A DNA stretch of 64,000 nucleotides from NCBI GenBank assembly GCA_900074885.1, contig FJUW01000004.1, positions 930,001 to 994,000 of the forward strand, read 5' to 3'. Origin of the DNA: Rhynchosporium graminicola (Eukaryota; Ascomycota; Leotiomycetes; Helotiales; Ploettnerulaceae). A program made the translations under genes and the position numbers. A model generated the notes under the pieces. The model ran no database searches, was not told the DNA's origin, and worked only from the letters and a program-made list of their open reading frames with translations. Below, piece after piece: positions 22,650 to 34,313 of the stretch. Within the stretch, counting starts at the first letter, position 1, and each line of letters opens with the position of its first letter.

Positions 22650-23508
22650 TCACACTCTCTTCTTTTCCAGATTGACATACTCGTCCGGCATCGCACATCT
22701 CTGCATCCAACTTCTAATACCGCTCACAAAGAGACCCGGATCTTGAATATTCCACGCATGTCTCCTCTCAACTTTAAAAGCCTCGCTCTCAGAATTCCCA
22801 ATCTTCAACTGCTCTCCCCTCTCCCAACTATCATTCTCATCATCATCCAACCCCCCAGCCACGAGGCAAGTCCGCGCACGAACACCCTCACTCAAATCCC
22901 TCCAATTCCTATCCTCAACACGCACAAACTCAACCAATTCATGCATGACCACCTTCCCGACAACACATGAATCCACAGCTTGCATATCCTCGTACAAAGC
23001 CTCGGTAACAGTCATCCCCAGCTTCGCCGCTAGCCATACATGCACGCTTCTCGGGAGGTGCACCATGACCCAATTCATACTTCCAGAAACACTCCCGAAG
23101 CCCAGGACGTGAAACTACCCGGTGGCGCCCATTTCCTCTCGCACCCACTCACAAAGATCCCGGTGTTGAGGCTGATGACTTGAGGGTGCTTGTTCGCGAG
23201 GTATAAGGCTGTGGAGGCACCGAGTGATGATCCGACTAGACCTGCTTGACTGTTTTTGGCGTGTGTGATGATCAGGTCTGCGAGGCGGTTGGTGGTAGAG
23301 GAGAACGTTCATGGGATGCTGCGGTATGTGGATGTACCGTGGAGTGGGAGGTCGGGGATTAGTAGGTGGTAGGAGGAGAGATGAGGGGGTTCGAACTACG
23401 AGGTCCCATTCATGATGAGATGAGCATGCGCCGTGGAGGAGGAGTAGGGTTTGAGATGCTTTGCGGGTTTAGGGAGACGAATTTCAGGGCTGGCTTTGGT
23501 AAGGACAT
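22650..23508 (-). pseudogene. Alpha/beta-hydrolase pseudogene
   Basis: The pieces of an alpha/beta hydrolase can be read in order on the minus strand, but in different frames. They are a start MSLPKPALKFVSLNPQ (ATG 23508), the oxyanion segment LLLLHGACSSHHEWD, then YHLLIPDLPLHG, the nucleophile elbow GLVGSSLGAST, and a C-terminal third with MHELVEFV and the catalytic-His-like RRHAWNIQDPGLFVSGIRSWM, ending at 22650. Frame changes are needed near 23450, near 23395 and near 23105. An in-frame TGA lies at 23311-23309 between YRSIP and TFSST. None of the breaks has a usable intron. The family hydrolyses esters, amides or similar bonds. Expression of a full protein is unlikely unless the assembly is wrong. 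Confidence 0.8.
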
Positions 23509-24388
23509 GTTGATGAATTCTTGAGTGCCAAGGAGACTCATTACGGAGCTAAGTTTCGACAAACATAGCAGTTATTGACCTGTATATGTACACGAAGATA
23601 TATGTAACAAGCTCGGGCTTACCGCATTCTCTGCCGCCCCAACAACTGACGCAGAATGAAAGGGGTGAGCTTAGACTTGATCCTCGTATGTGGGGTTCCG
23701 CCGTCACGGATATAGGTATCTTGAGATCGTGCTCGCTTAGGTTCGTCGGAGGAAAAGGTGGCCGGGACTGACACCGAGCGAACGTATTTCCAACGAAATA
23801 TCATAATTGATTTTCTAGCAACCGGAAATCCAGAAAGAATTGCGTCAGAAAAAGGCCTCTGTTCGTTTCTCAACACTAGAGTGAACTACAGTGAGAAATC
23901 ATAGGTTCTACTGTCTCTACGCTGAGCAATAAGATGTTATCCATATTCGAATTAGGCGTTCTCGCTTGTCAAGATCAGCGAGATTTCTTCCAACAAAGAG
24001 AGCGTTGATTCGAATGGACAAAGTGTCTTGGAACGAGGTACCCAGTGTTCATTAAATATCAAGACGATACACGAGCCCATCAGTATCCCGTGCTGATACA
24101 AAACAGCAGTGAGCCAACAGACAAAAAGTACAATTGCTCGGTATCTAGTCCATCAGTCGCTCAGAAGACCGGAGATTCCAGCTCATACTCGACACCACAT
24201 CTTGAGAAACCAAAGGACCAAGGAACCCCCAAATCGTCCTCCCAAGCGTCGAAAGCTCAGGAGAATACAGAAAGAACCTCGAAACTCAGGCGAAACTACT
24301 CAGCCTAGATCGAGAACATCATGGACTCTCGTCGAGGGCCAGCTTCCGGATGTAGCCCCAACAGACCAGTCAGAACTCGCAGGGACCG
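23509..24388. other. Intergenic region
   Basis: No gene recognised. Weak open frames at 24045-24459 lie upstream of the orphan frame at 24389. They start without ATG and are not linkable by a clear intron. Confidence 0.4.
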
Positions 24389-24925
24389 ATGACTCGAGAG
24401 GAGACTGGATCTACTGGTCCATCGCGTCTGACATCCTCAATCGAGCAAAGATTAAATAAAGAGGTATTTAGGCATTTAAGTTCCATATTGGAGAACAAGC
24501 ACATCTTGGAAACGTTGATCAAAGTATGCGAAACCAAGAAGCCACCAGGTTTGATCTGTGGGGGGAAAGCTGCTCGGGGCGAGAGAGGTATTATGTTTTT
24601 CAACGAACAATGTCTTACGGAATCCGAATGCGCCCGACGGCTCTCTGGAGATATCCTTGCTGAGATGATTACATCCGAAGACTTCTTGGTGCAATTTTAT
24701 GATTCATTTGTATCGCCGGCCTTCTTCAAGGATACACTAGCAGGTATAGAAAATCGTGGCAGTCTGTCTAGATTTGATGCACATTTTCTTCAAAACTTCA
24801 CCAACAAATTGTGTCTAGGAAATCCCAAGGCATTTCACTGGACGTGTAACGATATCGAGCGCAGATTTCCGGCTCTTGAAAGCTTTGGTGGAAGAGCGAC
24901 TGCACAATTCGGAAGTTTGTTCTGA
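24389..24925 (+). CDS. Hypothetical orphan protein
   Basis: A 178-residue open frame starting MTREETGSTGPSRLTSS and ending FGGRATAQFGSLF. I do not recognise a family. The composition is protein-like (balanced charges, helix-rich EQRLNKEVFRHLSSILENKH, then a Cys/Phe-containing second half). It has no signal peptide and no membrane segment. An upstream exon cannot be excluded. It stands alone in an AT-rich, gene-poor stretch, so it may be lineage-specific or the relic of a larger gene. Confidence 0.4.
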   Translation: MTREETGSTGPSRLTSSIEQRLNKEVFRHLSSILENKHILETLIKVCETKKPPGLICGGKAARGERGIMFFNEQCLTESECARRLSGDILAEMITSEDFLVQFYDSFVSPAFFKDTLAGIENRGSLSRFDAHFLQNFTNKLCLGNPKAFHWTCNDIERRFPALESFGGRATAQFGSLF

Positions 24926-26300
24926 ATTGGACCGAAAAAAGAATTTATGTATCTTACATAACACTGCAGACACCCAACATAGTAGATGATTTGATCTTTC
25001 TCAATAGAAAGAAGATTGATGAACACAGTCCCAAATCTGAGCAAGTATACCATACAACTGACGCACCTATTGCTCACATTGTAAGGTATAAAACCTAACG
25101 TTGCTAGTAATCAGGAGTCTGATTTTATGATGACGGGTGCTGGCACCCAAGACGAAGTACATTCACTTATCTCAAGTACATAATGATCGTCCGATATCAA
25201 CACAGGTAATCTATTACCTAGCTTCGGAGGTATTGTACCTTTACTGAAAACAAACCCCATGAATAAACCGCGATGCTCGCCAAGGTCTCCGTCCTCGTCT
25301 CCGGCTGTAGGCCGTCCCTCTCTACAACAACTTCAACCAAATGTCAAATCTACAGTGTCACTTACGAACACTAATTCATAAGGACAAGCGCGAGTTTCGA
25401 ATTCCGCCCAACCTCTTTTGCTTATAACGGAATATTTGAACGGAACACAAGATGCGCTGTCTCTGAGCTAGCTTTCAAAAGCAGACATACGGTTCGCTGT
25501 CATCTCTGATACCATTCCAGAAATAAAGCCGGAACCGGCCAGTGGCTACCTATCTCCGGGCTTCTGGGAGCTCCTCCCGAGCTTTTTTCTCTGCTTGACA
25601 TGTAGAAAATGATTTTGAGCATTCCGTGCTAGATACTGCCGGCTAATTCCTCTGTCTCCAGGCTGCAACATCGCGTCAGGATGAGTCGCTATACCCAGAT
25701 GCCGGGAAACTTTGTCGGTAGATAGCGATGCCGTTCAGCATTACAGTTCAATTTCTGGGCGTTGGAAGATCTCGAGGGTCCAAGTTGTTGAGATTAGTCT
25801 TTGGACATATCTTGCAGTAGAGACCGAAAACAAGATGAAATTATACAGAAAACTAAGCATCATGTAAACACGCGCGGATTATTTATGAACGTTGATTGTC
25901 TCAATGTCGGAATAATGTTGATGGTTGCACCGGGGTATTGGAAAAGCCAGTCTTGGGATCGGAAGACTGTCCTAAAATAGCTTATTTTTCTTTATTGTTA
26001 TATCGAAGGTTGTTAGTAAGTTTTTCAAAAGCAAAGCACTTTTGGCAGAGAACTGTACAGCTGTATGACTCTTGGAAAATCCGATATAAGACAGTGAGAA
26101 GAAATTCTGCGGTCTATCATGCGAATTATCTTGGATTCCTGAGGAGAGAAGCGAGAATTATTGCTTACTACAAAGTCGTCGAGAGCTCAGGTCCGCTTTA
26201 GCGCCTGCACAAAACCGAACAAAATTGAGCCAAAAAATCGTTCAAGTTTCGCGCTTGTGAGGGAGGTTAAACCCAGGACATGCAAAAATGAGTTTCGTCA
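24926..26300. other. AT-rich intergenic region
   Basis: No gene recognised. An open frame at 25896-26201 (about 100 codons) lacks a domain and any context, and I do not call it. Confidence 0.5.
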
Positions 26301-26381
26301 CGACGTCTGCAGGATTTGAACCTACGCTCCCGAAGGAAATAGATTTCTAGTCTATCGCTATAACCACTCAGCCAAAACGCC
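26301..26381 (-). tRNA. tRNA-Ser (anticodon AGA)
   Basis: The minus strand folds into a full type II cloverleaf of 81 nt. The acceptor stem is GGCGTTT with AGACGTC (two G-U pairs), plus discriminator G. The D arm is GCTGAGTGGTTATAGC. The anticodon stem-loop is ATAGA-CTAGAAA-TCTAT, with AGA at 34-36. A long variable arm carries a TTCG loop, and the T arm is GTAGG-TTCAAAT-CCTGC. There is no intron and no encoded CCA. The long variable arm and the anticodon agree on serine. Confidence 0.93.
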
Positions 26382-27360
26382 TTTGGATGGCACTGTTGAC
26401 CTATCAAGAACTATATCACACACAGCATGATAGAAGATATACACCCCCTCTATCGAGTGATCTCAGAAATGGCCAATTGGGGCACGTGCGGCAACCTAAA
26501 CCAGTACAACATGACTCGCATTCCTCGATAACTAATCGTAGAATGATAATAGAAAGTAACAGGATACAACACACTAAGAAGAAGCTCCTCTATCTTTTAA
26601 GTCAGAAGGCGATCTTGAAATTGTAGGTTATCTGTAGCATAGCTCACGTCAATCGTAAGTGCTGCTCGTGACTCGATCAGCCACTTTCGAGATCACTCGA
26701 TAGCCCCTCCTCGGAATGAGGGTGAGGGGCAGCACACCACTCCCAGAGTCTCTTTGAAAATAGAGAAAGTACTTGCCTGCAAAGACTGAAAATTGAAACA
26801 CTGTATCGCAAATTATGCCTCAGTGCCCAACTTGCAGAGCAGAAGCTGATCATTCCGATCATTTACCTGACGTGGAACAGGGATGCGCGATTGCTGCCCT
26901 TCCAAGTCTCAAGTGAACATTCACGAAAGCTCTAATGAACATGTGCTGTACTAATCCTGGCTCCCTTGTGCCTACTAAGTAGTTTTGTCATTTTTCTATA
27001 TATCGTCCTACTGATTTTACTATCCCTGCTATCTTTAACGTTTATGGGATTCTTCACTCTATCCAGCTCTCCGCCTTGACTAAGACAACGCCTAAGAAGA
27101 TAAGTAAAAGATGACAAGGGCACTGACGTCATATTATAGTTAGCTTCAGTTGAACATTTCCCAGATACCGTACCTATGCACTGATCGAAAATCCGTCGTC
27201 TTCTATTTTATACTTTTCCGATAAAGGTAGCGTAGGGAAGGCTCAATACGGCAATTCCATAGTTGATCTAGTTTGCGCAGAAGACCCCGAGCCGGAGCCT
27301 GACCCACCTTTCTAATACTTCTGATACCGACGATTACCTATTCGGGATTATAAGGGAAAG
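26382..27360. other. AT-rich intergenic region
   Basis: No gene or clear repeat recognised between the tRNA and the MITE-like element. Confidence 0.5.
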
Positions 27361-27599
27361 CGAGTTGTCCGCGGCACGCGAATTATCCAGCACGTAAAAT
27401 CGTCGAAAAAGTCGCAAACATCGCAACTTCAATCCTTTAACTTCACGAGTCTTCGATGTGATTCGGAGAAAAAAAACCTTCTTTTGTATAAGTAGCCTAT
27501 TTCTTTCGATCTATTCTACTGTTGGGCTATTCACTTATTGTTTTCGTGATGGAACCTTTGGTGAGTAAACACACCAACTCGCTTGCCGCGGACAACTCG
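27361..27599. mobile_element. Putative 239-bp MITE with 24-bp terminal inverted repeats
   Basis: The ends 27361-27384 (CGAGTTGTCCGCGGCACGCG onward) and 27576-27599 are inverted copies matching at 22 of 24 positions. The interior has no coding capacity. Its right part carries a promoter-like TATAAGTA, then an ATG followed by four codons and a GTGAGT splice donor (27549-27566). That would fit the truncated 5' end of a Tc1/mariner-type transposase gene. Size and TIR length fit a MITE of the mariner/pogo group. A target-site duplication is not obvious. Confidence 0.6.
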
Positions 27600-28225
27600 A
27601 TTTCCATAACGAGCGGGCAAGAAAAGCCCGGCATCATCCCATGCGACAGCGACACAACTTTTTCATAGATGATCAAGATACCTAGAAACTGCTAAAATTC
27701 GGTCGCGTGAGTACTTCCCTCACTAGACTTTGGCTTCGGATTGATTTTCGTCATGAAGCGAAAGGGAACGAAACATTTGACTCGATATTCTCCACGTGGA
27801 TGACTGATTGGATGGAATGATTCCCTTCACGAGGACTACTAACACATACCTACCTACACCTTGAGGACTGCATTTGTATCCCGGCACCGATATTCTACCA
27901 AGCATTCTTCAATAGAACCATGTCCACGGCGACGTCAATATTGAATCTTCGTATTATTCTTTTGCAGACAACATCTTTGTGAGACTCAAATCGCAGTTTC
28001 CAAAGCTTTGACTCTTTCAGTAAGAGAAACCCACGAGCGTCACCTCACCGTACCTTCCGGCTCGGGCCAGGCTCAAAAGCATATTTCGACAGAGCGAACG
28101 AGCGAGCGAAACCATATTTATATTTTCCTTTTTTTTACCTTGCCACACTCCATTCATTCAAGAATGCATGTTTGCCCTATCTTTATTTCGCTGCCCTAGG
28201 TACTCTTGCTACAGACTGTAACACA
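27600..28225 (+). promoter_or_regulatory. Upstream region of PPN1
   Basis: No gene recognised. The stretch just before the endopolyphosphatase start is pyrimidine-rich (TTTCCTTTTTTTTACC near 28123), as is common for fungal promoters and leaders. Confidence 0.4.
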
Positions 28226-30447
28226 ATGCGTTCCTCCGCAATATTATTAGCAGCCTGTCTGCTTCAAATTTCGCATGGCACACCTACACCCATCGGTGAT
28301 ACCCATCCCGTCCTGCAGGCGCCATTGGAGGATAACCCCCAGGAAAAGACACAAGTACAAGCCTCACGACGATTGTATGGGAGGTTTCTGCACATTACAG
28401 GTGGGCTACCGATCATCTTGATCGTATCTTGGTGCGCCTGGCTAATCAGACTGCAGACCTGCACCCCGACCCTCACTATACAGTCCATTCTTCGACAGAG
28501 GAGGATGATGCGTGTCACAGAGGCAAAGGGCTCGCAGGTACATACGGCGCCGAGACTTCAGACTGCGATACTCCCTTCGCCCTCATCAATGCGACGTTCA
28601 AATGGATCGAGGACAACATCAAGGATAATATTGATTTCGTTATATGGACCGGGGACTCTGCAAGGCACGATAGCGATGAAAAGATCCCTCGAACCGCAAA
28701 TGAAGTGCTTGCTACGAACAGGTGGATTGCCAGTAAATTCCTAGAAGTTTTCAGTGTGGACGGCAACCCGGAGAATGATCTTGCAATTCCGATTGTCTCT
28801 ACCTTTGGCAACAACGACATCCTCCCTCACAATATTCTACTCTCGGGACCGAACAAATGGCTGCAGGTGTACACGGACATCTGGAGCAAGTTTATACCAG
28901 AAGATCAACGGCATGGCTTTGAAAGAGGAGGCTGGTACTGGGTCGAAGTCATCCCCAAGAGACTGGCTGTGTTCAGTCTAAATACACTCTACTTTTTCGA
29001 TCATAACGCCGCTGTCGACGGCTGCGCCCTGCGATCTGAGCCTGGCTACGAACATTTCGAATGGCTTCGAATCCAGCTTCAGTTCATGCGAGATCGTGGT
29101 ATGAAAGTAATCCTCATTGGCCATGTCCCGCCTGCGAGAACGGAAAGCAAAATGCTCTGGGATGAGACGTGCTGGCAGAAATACACACTCTGGCTGGAAC
29201 AGTACCGCGATATCATAGTTGGCGGGCTGTATGGGCACATGAATGTCGATCATTTCCTTTTGCAGGACAGTAGGCAGGTAGATTTGGCTCTTACGGGAGG
29301 ATATGTTTCTGAGAGCGAATCAGTCCGTGAGTTAATGGACGAGGAACTCTCAATCCAGTCTGCGAACGATTACCTCGAAGAGCTTCGTGCAGATTGGGCC
29401 ACTCTACCAAACCTTAAAGCTGCATTTGATGATGGCGACGAGCTCAATGGTCTCAAGAAGAAACACAAAGGCAAGAAGAGCAAGAAAGACAAAGCTCTGA
29501 AGAAAATAGGCGGTCCCTGGGGAGAACGATTTCAGGTTACTATTGTCGGCCCAAGCATTGTTCCTAACTTCTTCCCAACCCTTCGAGTCATGGAATACAA
29601 CCTCAGTGGAATCGACCTCTCAGCAACTTGGGCCAATCCACATGCGTCAGATCAAGGAGATGAGATGGACCGCCTTGAAGAGACATTTATCTCAAGCACT
29701 CACGAGGCAGATGGAGCCAATGCAGACGATGATGATGAGGATAGAGACGACGAAGAGGAATCAGTTGCAAAGCAGAAACAGAAACATAAGAAGCCACAAA
29801 AGCCCAAGAACCCGAATCTTAATATCCCAACTCCGCCCTCGAAGAGGTCACCACCCGGGCCTGCGTACTCTCCGCAGCCCCTGACACTACTGGGTTACAC
29901 TCAATATTTCGCCAATCTAACCTACATCAACCACGATTCTTATGTTGGAGCCGATGATGTAGAGACCGACAAATGGCACGAAGGGAAGCACAAAGGCAAG
30001 CATCCGAAAGACAAGGTTCCTCACCCAAAGCCCTTTCGATTTGAGGTGGAATACGATACTTTTACAGACCCAGTATACAAGTTGAAGGATTTGACGGTGC
30101 GAAGTTATCTCAAGCTCGCTCATCGGATAGGGCAGTATAAGCCTTCGAAAGGTGACCAGGTTGACGAATCTTTTGATGAAGAAGAATTTGATGAGGATGA
30201 AGACATCTCCGAGGACGAAGATGTTTTCAGCGACGATGATGGAACTCAAGTCGAGAAGAAGAAGCACAGGAAACATAAGAAGAAGAAGCATCACAATCAG
30301 CATGAGAAGAACAAGGTTTGGCTACGATTTGTCAGACGTGCGTTTGTGGGGACCTTGGAGGACGGAGAGCTTCAAGCCTTCAATGAGGAAACGGAAATTG
30401 ATTTGGCTGAAGAGATCCCGATCTTTGCTCATGTTGATGAATTATGA
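28226..30447 (+). CDS. PPN1: Vacuolar endopolyphosphatase
   Basis: Two exons (28226-28400 and 28457-30447, intron 56 bp) give 721 residues. A hydrophobic N-terminal segment (SAILLAACLLQISHG) acts as signal anchor. The metallophosphoesterase core begins at D59-x-H61 (ITDLHPDPHY, joined across the intron) and continues with WTGDSARH, FGNNDILPHN, IGHVPP and GGLYGHMNVDHF, which together form the two-metal site. PPN1 cuts inorganic polyphosphate chains internally inside the vacuole and is processed by vacuolar proteases. Low-complexity inserts are notable: Lys-rich tracts (HKGKKSKKDKALKK, and near the C-terminus) alternate with long Asp/Glu runs near residues 480-500 and 640-670. The ATG was chosen because it supplies the signal anchor. 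Confidence 0.93.
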
Positions 30448-32050
30448 TTCTGAGCGGCATTATATGGAGTTCAGGTTGAATGTACCGCATCTTTGGCGTT
30501 TGTAGGCATGGATGGAGCTGCACGAAATGGCGTGGCATGGGTATGATACCTCGGTTCTTATTGTATGGAGTAAGAGCTATTCTTTCAACTTGACCTAGAA
30601 TTGGCAATGCAAGTGTTGCAACATTGTGCGCTATGATTATCATTTTCTGTTTATTGCTTGCAGTGCCCTCTGCTGTTTCTTGTGTGTCTAAATGCACTTG
30701 AGCTTGATTACTAGTAAGCACTAGAAAGCACAAGGAGTCTGAGATTATGCTGTTGCCTAGCGCTTAGATATTTCGAATAAGCTCTAATCCAAGATGATCA
30801 GAACTCTACAGTATTCTAAGGCTAAAAAAGTATTCACTTGAATGTCGTCATATCTCTATAAGTTTAGAAGTGCCCCTGCCTCGAGTTGATCCATGAACAT
30901 ACGGATAAGTTTAGCAGACTTCCTCATATCAATTCATCTGGGTGGAGTCCTTAAGGTTCGGACTAGTGATAATTCTGGCTCAAAGAAAGAAGCAACATCT
31001 GATTCTCGCTAATAATTCCTTTCGCGTAATTTCGTCGCGTATTTCGAAGGTGGCGTGTTGACTTGGGCTTGACGAGGCTCTAATCTGTCGTTTGTCTTAA
31101 GCTTCGAACCACTTCAGTGTCTCTCTGCTTCTGAAGATACTTGTTTGAGATAATTAATCTAAAGTTATCCATATCTTAAGGACTATTTACAAAGAGGTTA
31201 TACAGAAACTGTATCAAAGCATGTTCTGTAGTATGCTGATCAACTGCTGTAGAGCGCTTCGAATGCCCACGTATATGAACTTTCTTGACTTATAATTCAA
31301 GTACTTAGTAGGATGCTTTATTTCTGAGGACACTTCAGCTAGTTCTTTCTCAAGGTCTTTCTTACATAGTCATTTGATCACAGATTTTCTTCCCAGGCTA
31401 CGTGTGGCCAAGTCGCATCTTAAGAACTACTAAATTCTACTTTTCGTCGAGTCGTCTTATAACTTGCTCCTCTTAGGATCATGGTCTACACGTATGGATG
31501 AGTACACTCTGAAAATCTACAGCTGATACAGAGAGAGCCCTACCTGAGGGGTTTATCACACCTTAAAGCTCTTTCGAACACTTACAGCCACACAACCTAT
31601 ATCTCGAGTACTTCCTTCAGCATTCTTATCTAATTTCTATTGTCCAATTCGAGGTCACAGGTTTTTACCTTTGTCCTCTACAATTGCCACGCGTCACCCA
31701 CAATCATATCTCTTCTCCACAGCAAATTCTTGGTGGGACTTGTTTACTTTCCCCCACTCACCATCCTCGTGCAACCTCTGGGTTCACTTCCTCCTCGCAC
31801 ACTGAGCTCCTCTCGAGCTTCTCCTCATTCGCCATTCGCTTCTTGCCTGACAATCTTTCTGCCTATCCCGCTCGTGGTCTTCATCTCCCCACTATAGCTT
31901 CAACAGCCACTTTCTATCCTTTTCTCTTCATCACAACACTCCCTTCATTCTCTACTTCAAATACAACACGCTTCTCAATACTACATTACTCCTGCTTCTT
32001 GCTACTACGTAGTTCCTTCTTTGCTCTCCTCTCCGACATCTGATGAAGCC
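30448..32050. other. Intergenic region with pyrimidine-rich leader
   Basis: No gene recognised from 30448 to about 31600. From about 31640 to 32045 the plus strand is strongly enriched in C and T (CTTCCTCC, CTCCTCTCGAGCTTCTCCTC and similar). This is typical of an active fungal core promoter and 5' UTR, here for the gene starting at 32051. Open frames inside it are products of that bias. Confidence 0.55.
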
Positions 32051-34313
32051 ATGTCCGACCCCAATGGAGATCCCTGTGGCTTCTGCAGTCAGCCTAGCCA
32101 CGGTGCTAATCAGTGTCAATTGATGCTAGATATGGAACAAGTTCATGCCGCTGAAGTTTCTTCCGAGATGCTCGACGGTCCAGTTGATTTGGCTGGATTT
32201 GCTGGTGGTCCTTTGAATGGTGCAGCTGCGGAGCGCTCTCACAGTAAGTTGCTCCTTCCCTTCTGGGCACCCACGATCACGAAGAAAAGCTCTTGGCGAA
32301 TACTCCTTCCACACTTCAACATCTAGAAGTGTCCATCGCCGTCCCTCAAGCTGACCTTTATGCAATCCAAGGTCCGACTTACGCTGCCTCGTCCAATTCC
32401 TTCTCAGGCAACGTCTACAACCAGGGCCACAGTTATACAGCCTACAATACAGGCCGCGACCGTAACGAATATTCCATGCAGCAACCCAGCTCATGCCCAG
32501 CCAAGTTTACCTCGAGTAGATCTGCATCAAATCTCGGGTTCTCCAGCTTCCCTGCTGCGAGCGAAGAAAACATGGGCAACGGTAATAACTTCAACGGTCA
32601 GCTTTCCCATCCGTCTATTCCCTCTTCACACATCAACTTTCAAAATGGCAATGCCTTCGAATTGCGATCTCCTGATGGAGCGCTCGCAGCTAGAAGAGCG
32701 AGCTTGTTGAAAGGTACCTACACTGCAGTCATTCCTGGTCTGACCAATTCTACTGCTTCTGAAGTGCCTGGAAGCTTACATAAGATATGGACAGGTCGCA
32801 ACTACAACCGTCAAACCCTCCTAGATCCGGCAAGTAGATACTCGGCATCCCCAATAATTGGCTCTGGCCAGGCAAAATACCACAACCATGGCAAACAATC
32901 ACTCTCACGATTCAGTGGTCAACATATGGGTCTTGGTAATGGTTATACCGAGTACTCGAACACATCATCTCCTGCTCCCTACGATACAGCTGCTACCAAT
33001 GCAGCATCGTCTGCTAGTACTGAGAAACCATCGCCGTTTAATACATTCGAGCCGCTTGAGTCGATTATTCCAAAACGCCTGCCAATGGACTTCACCGGTT
33101 CCAACTACACGTTCCCCAATCTCGAAGCCAATGTCTGTTACAGCAACCAGAACTTTCGCAACTTCGAGGTCAAAGACCAGGACTTGGGTTCTAAAACGGC
33201 ACATGACTACCCAGGATATGGTCAAATAATGGATAGCAATCAAGTCCTTCGGGGTCCTGTTGCTCAAAAGTCCATCCAGAGTTTCGCTATGAGATCTTTG
33301 CCAACAGCCCCATCTGTCGAGCTCTATGACACCGCGCCGCATCTCACCCTCCAACTTCTGGCAAGCTACGCCAAGGAAGTTCAGGACTATGGCCTCCTCC
33401 TCGAACACCATGCCACCCGACTTCAACCCATCGCTTCTCTTAATTGCGTCCAAGGTGCGCGTTTCGCTTGGTTCCCAAATGGAACTTACAGCGCCACTCT
33501 GGAAATGCCACAGACACCCGAGAACGCAACCTTGCTGAAGAATGGAATTAGGGCGGGTCAAATAGCAGTCCGAAATTCAGTCTTGGCAAAGGATTTTGGC
33601 ACCTTGCTGAATGTAGTGCCCGACCAAACATTGGGTGTCGCAGTCAACAGCAAGCACCAATGCGACGGTCATGTTCTAGATGATCAGCTGTTTCATTCAG
33701 CGACAACCTTCGATGCAATGGCCCATTTGCTTGAAGAGCATCGAAAGGGAATTCTAAATGGCAGTATCGGAAGCATGTCCAGATCAGTCGCTGGTGAGCT
33801 AGGTGTTTACAATGACTCTCCAATCCATACTCCTGTCCGAGGTAGCGGCCGTGGTGGTGGCAGGGGCGGCAGGGGTGGCCGTGGTGGAACTGCGCGAGTA
33901 AGTGATGCCTTCTAACTCTGCATACGATCAATTTCTCACGGTCTCACTAGGGCGGTTCAACTGTAACAAAGAAAAAGGCAGCTCCAAAGAGAAAGGCCGA
34001 GACCCAAGACATCGAAGACGGGGACGAAGTCATCATGGGTGCTGATACAGGATCGTCTGCTACCAAGCCGTCTGCTAGTAAGAAGACTCCAGCTCATCGT
34101 AAGCGGGCCCCTGCTGTCAGAAAGATCAAGATCGAGCCTGCTGCCGAGTTAAATACCAGTCCAGCGGCTCCAGGTTTCGCCAACAGCAGTCCTGTTAAGC
34201 CAGAGCAACCTGCTAATGTGATCGATCTCGAACAAGATGCCCAGGGAGAGTTTGATGATGAGTACGCTCAAGGATTTGATTTCGAGAAACGTCTTGTCCC
34301 GATCTACAAGTAG
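32051..34313 (+). CDS. Low-complexity RGG-motif nuclear-type protein
   Basis: Three exons (32051-32243, 32327-33897, 33951-34313) give 708 residues in one frame. The N-terminus has a zinc-knuckle-like CGFCSQPSHGANQC (residues 8-21). The long middle is rich in Asn, Ser, Tyr and Pro without known domain, except for a more ordered block around LTLQLLASYAKEVQDYGLLLEHH. An arginine-glycine tract (GRGGGRGGRGGRGG) ends exon 2 and suggests RNA binding and arginine methylation. Exon 3 is basic (KKKAAPKRKAE, likely nuclear localisation signal), then acidic, with a SUMO-interaction-like VIDLEQD. I do not recognise a named family. RNA- or chromatin-associated function is inference from composition. Confidence 0.7.

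Noticed and set aside
31640..32043. Ser/Pro/Leu-rich open frames before the RGG gene
   Set aside because: The region is strongly C/T-rich on one strand, as expected of a promoter and leader; the frames overlap each other and have no domain.
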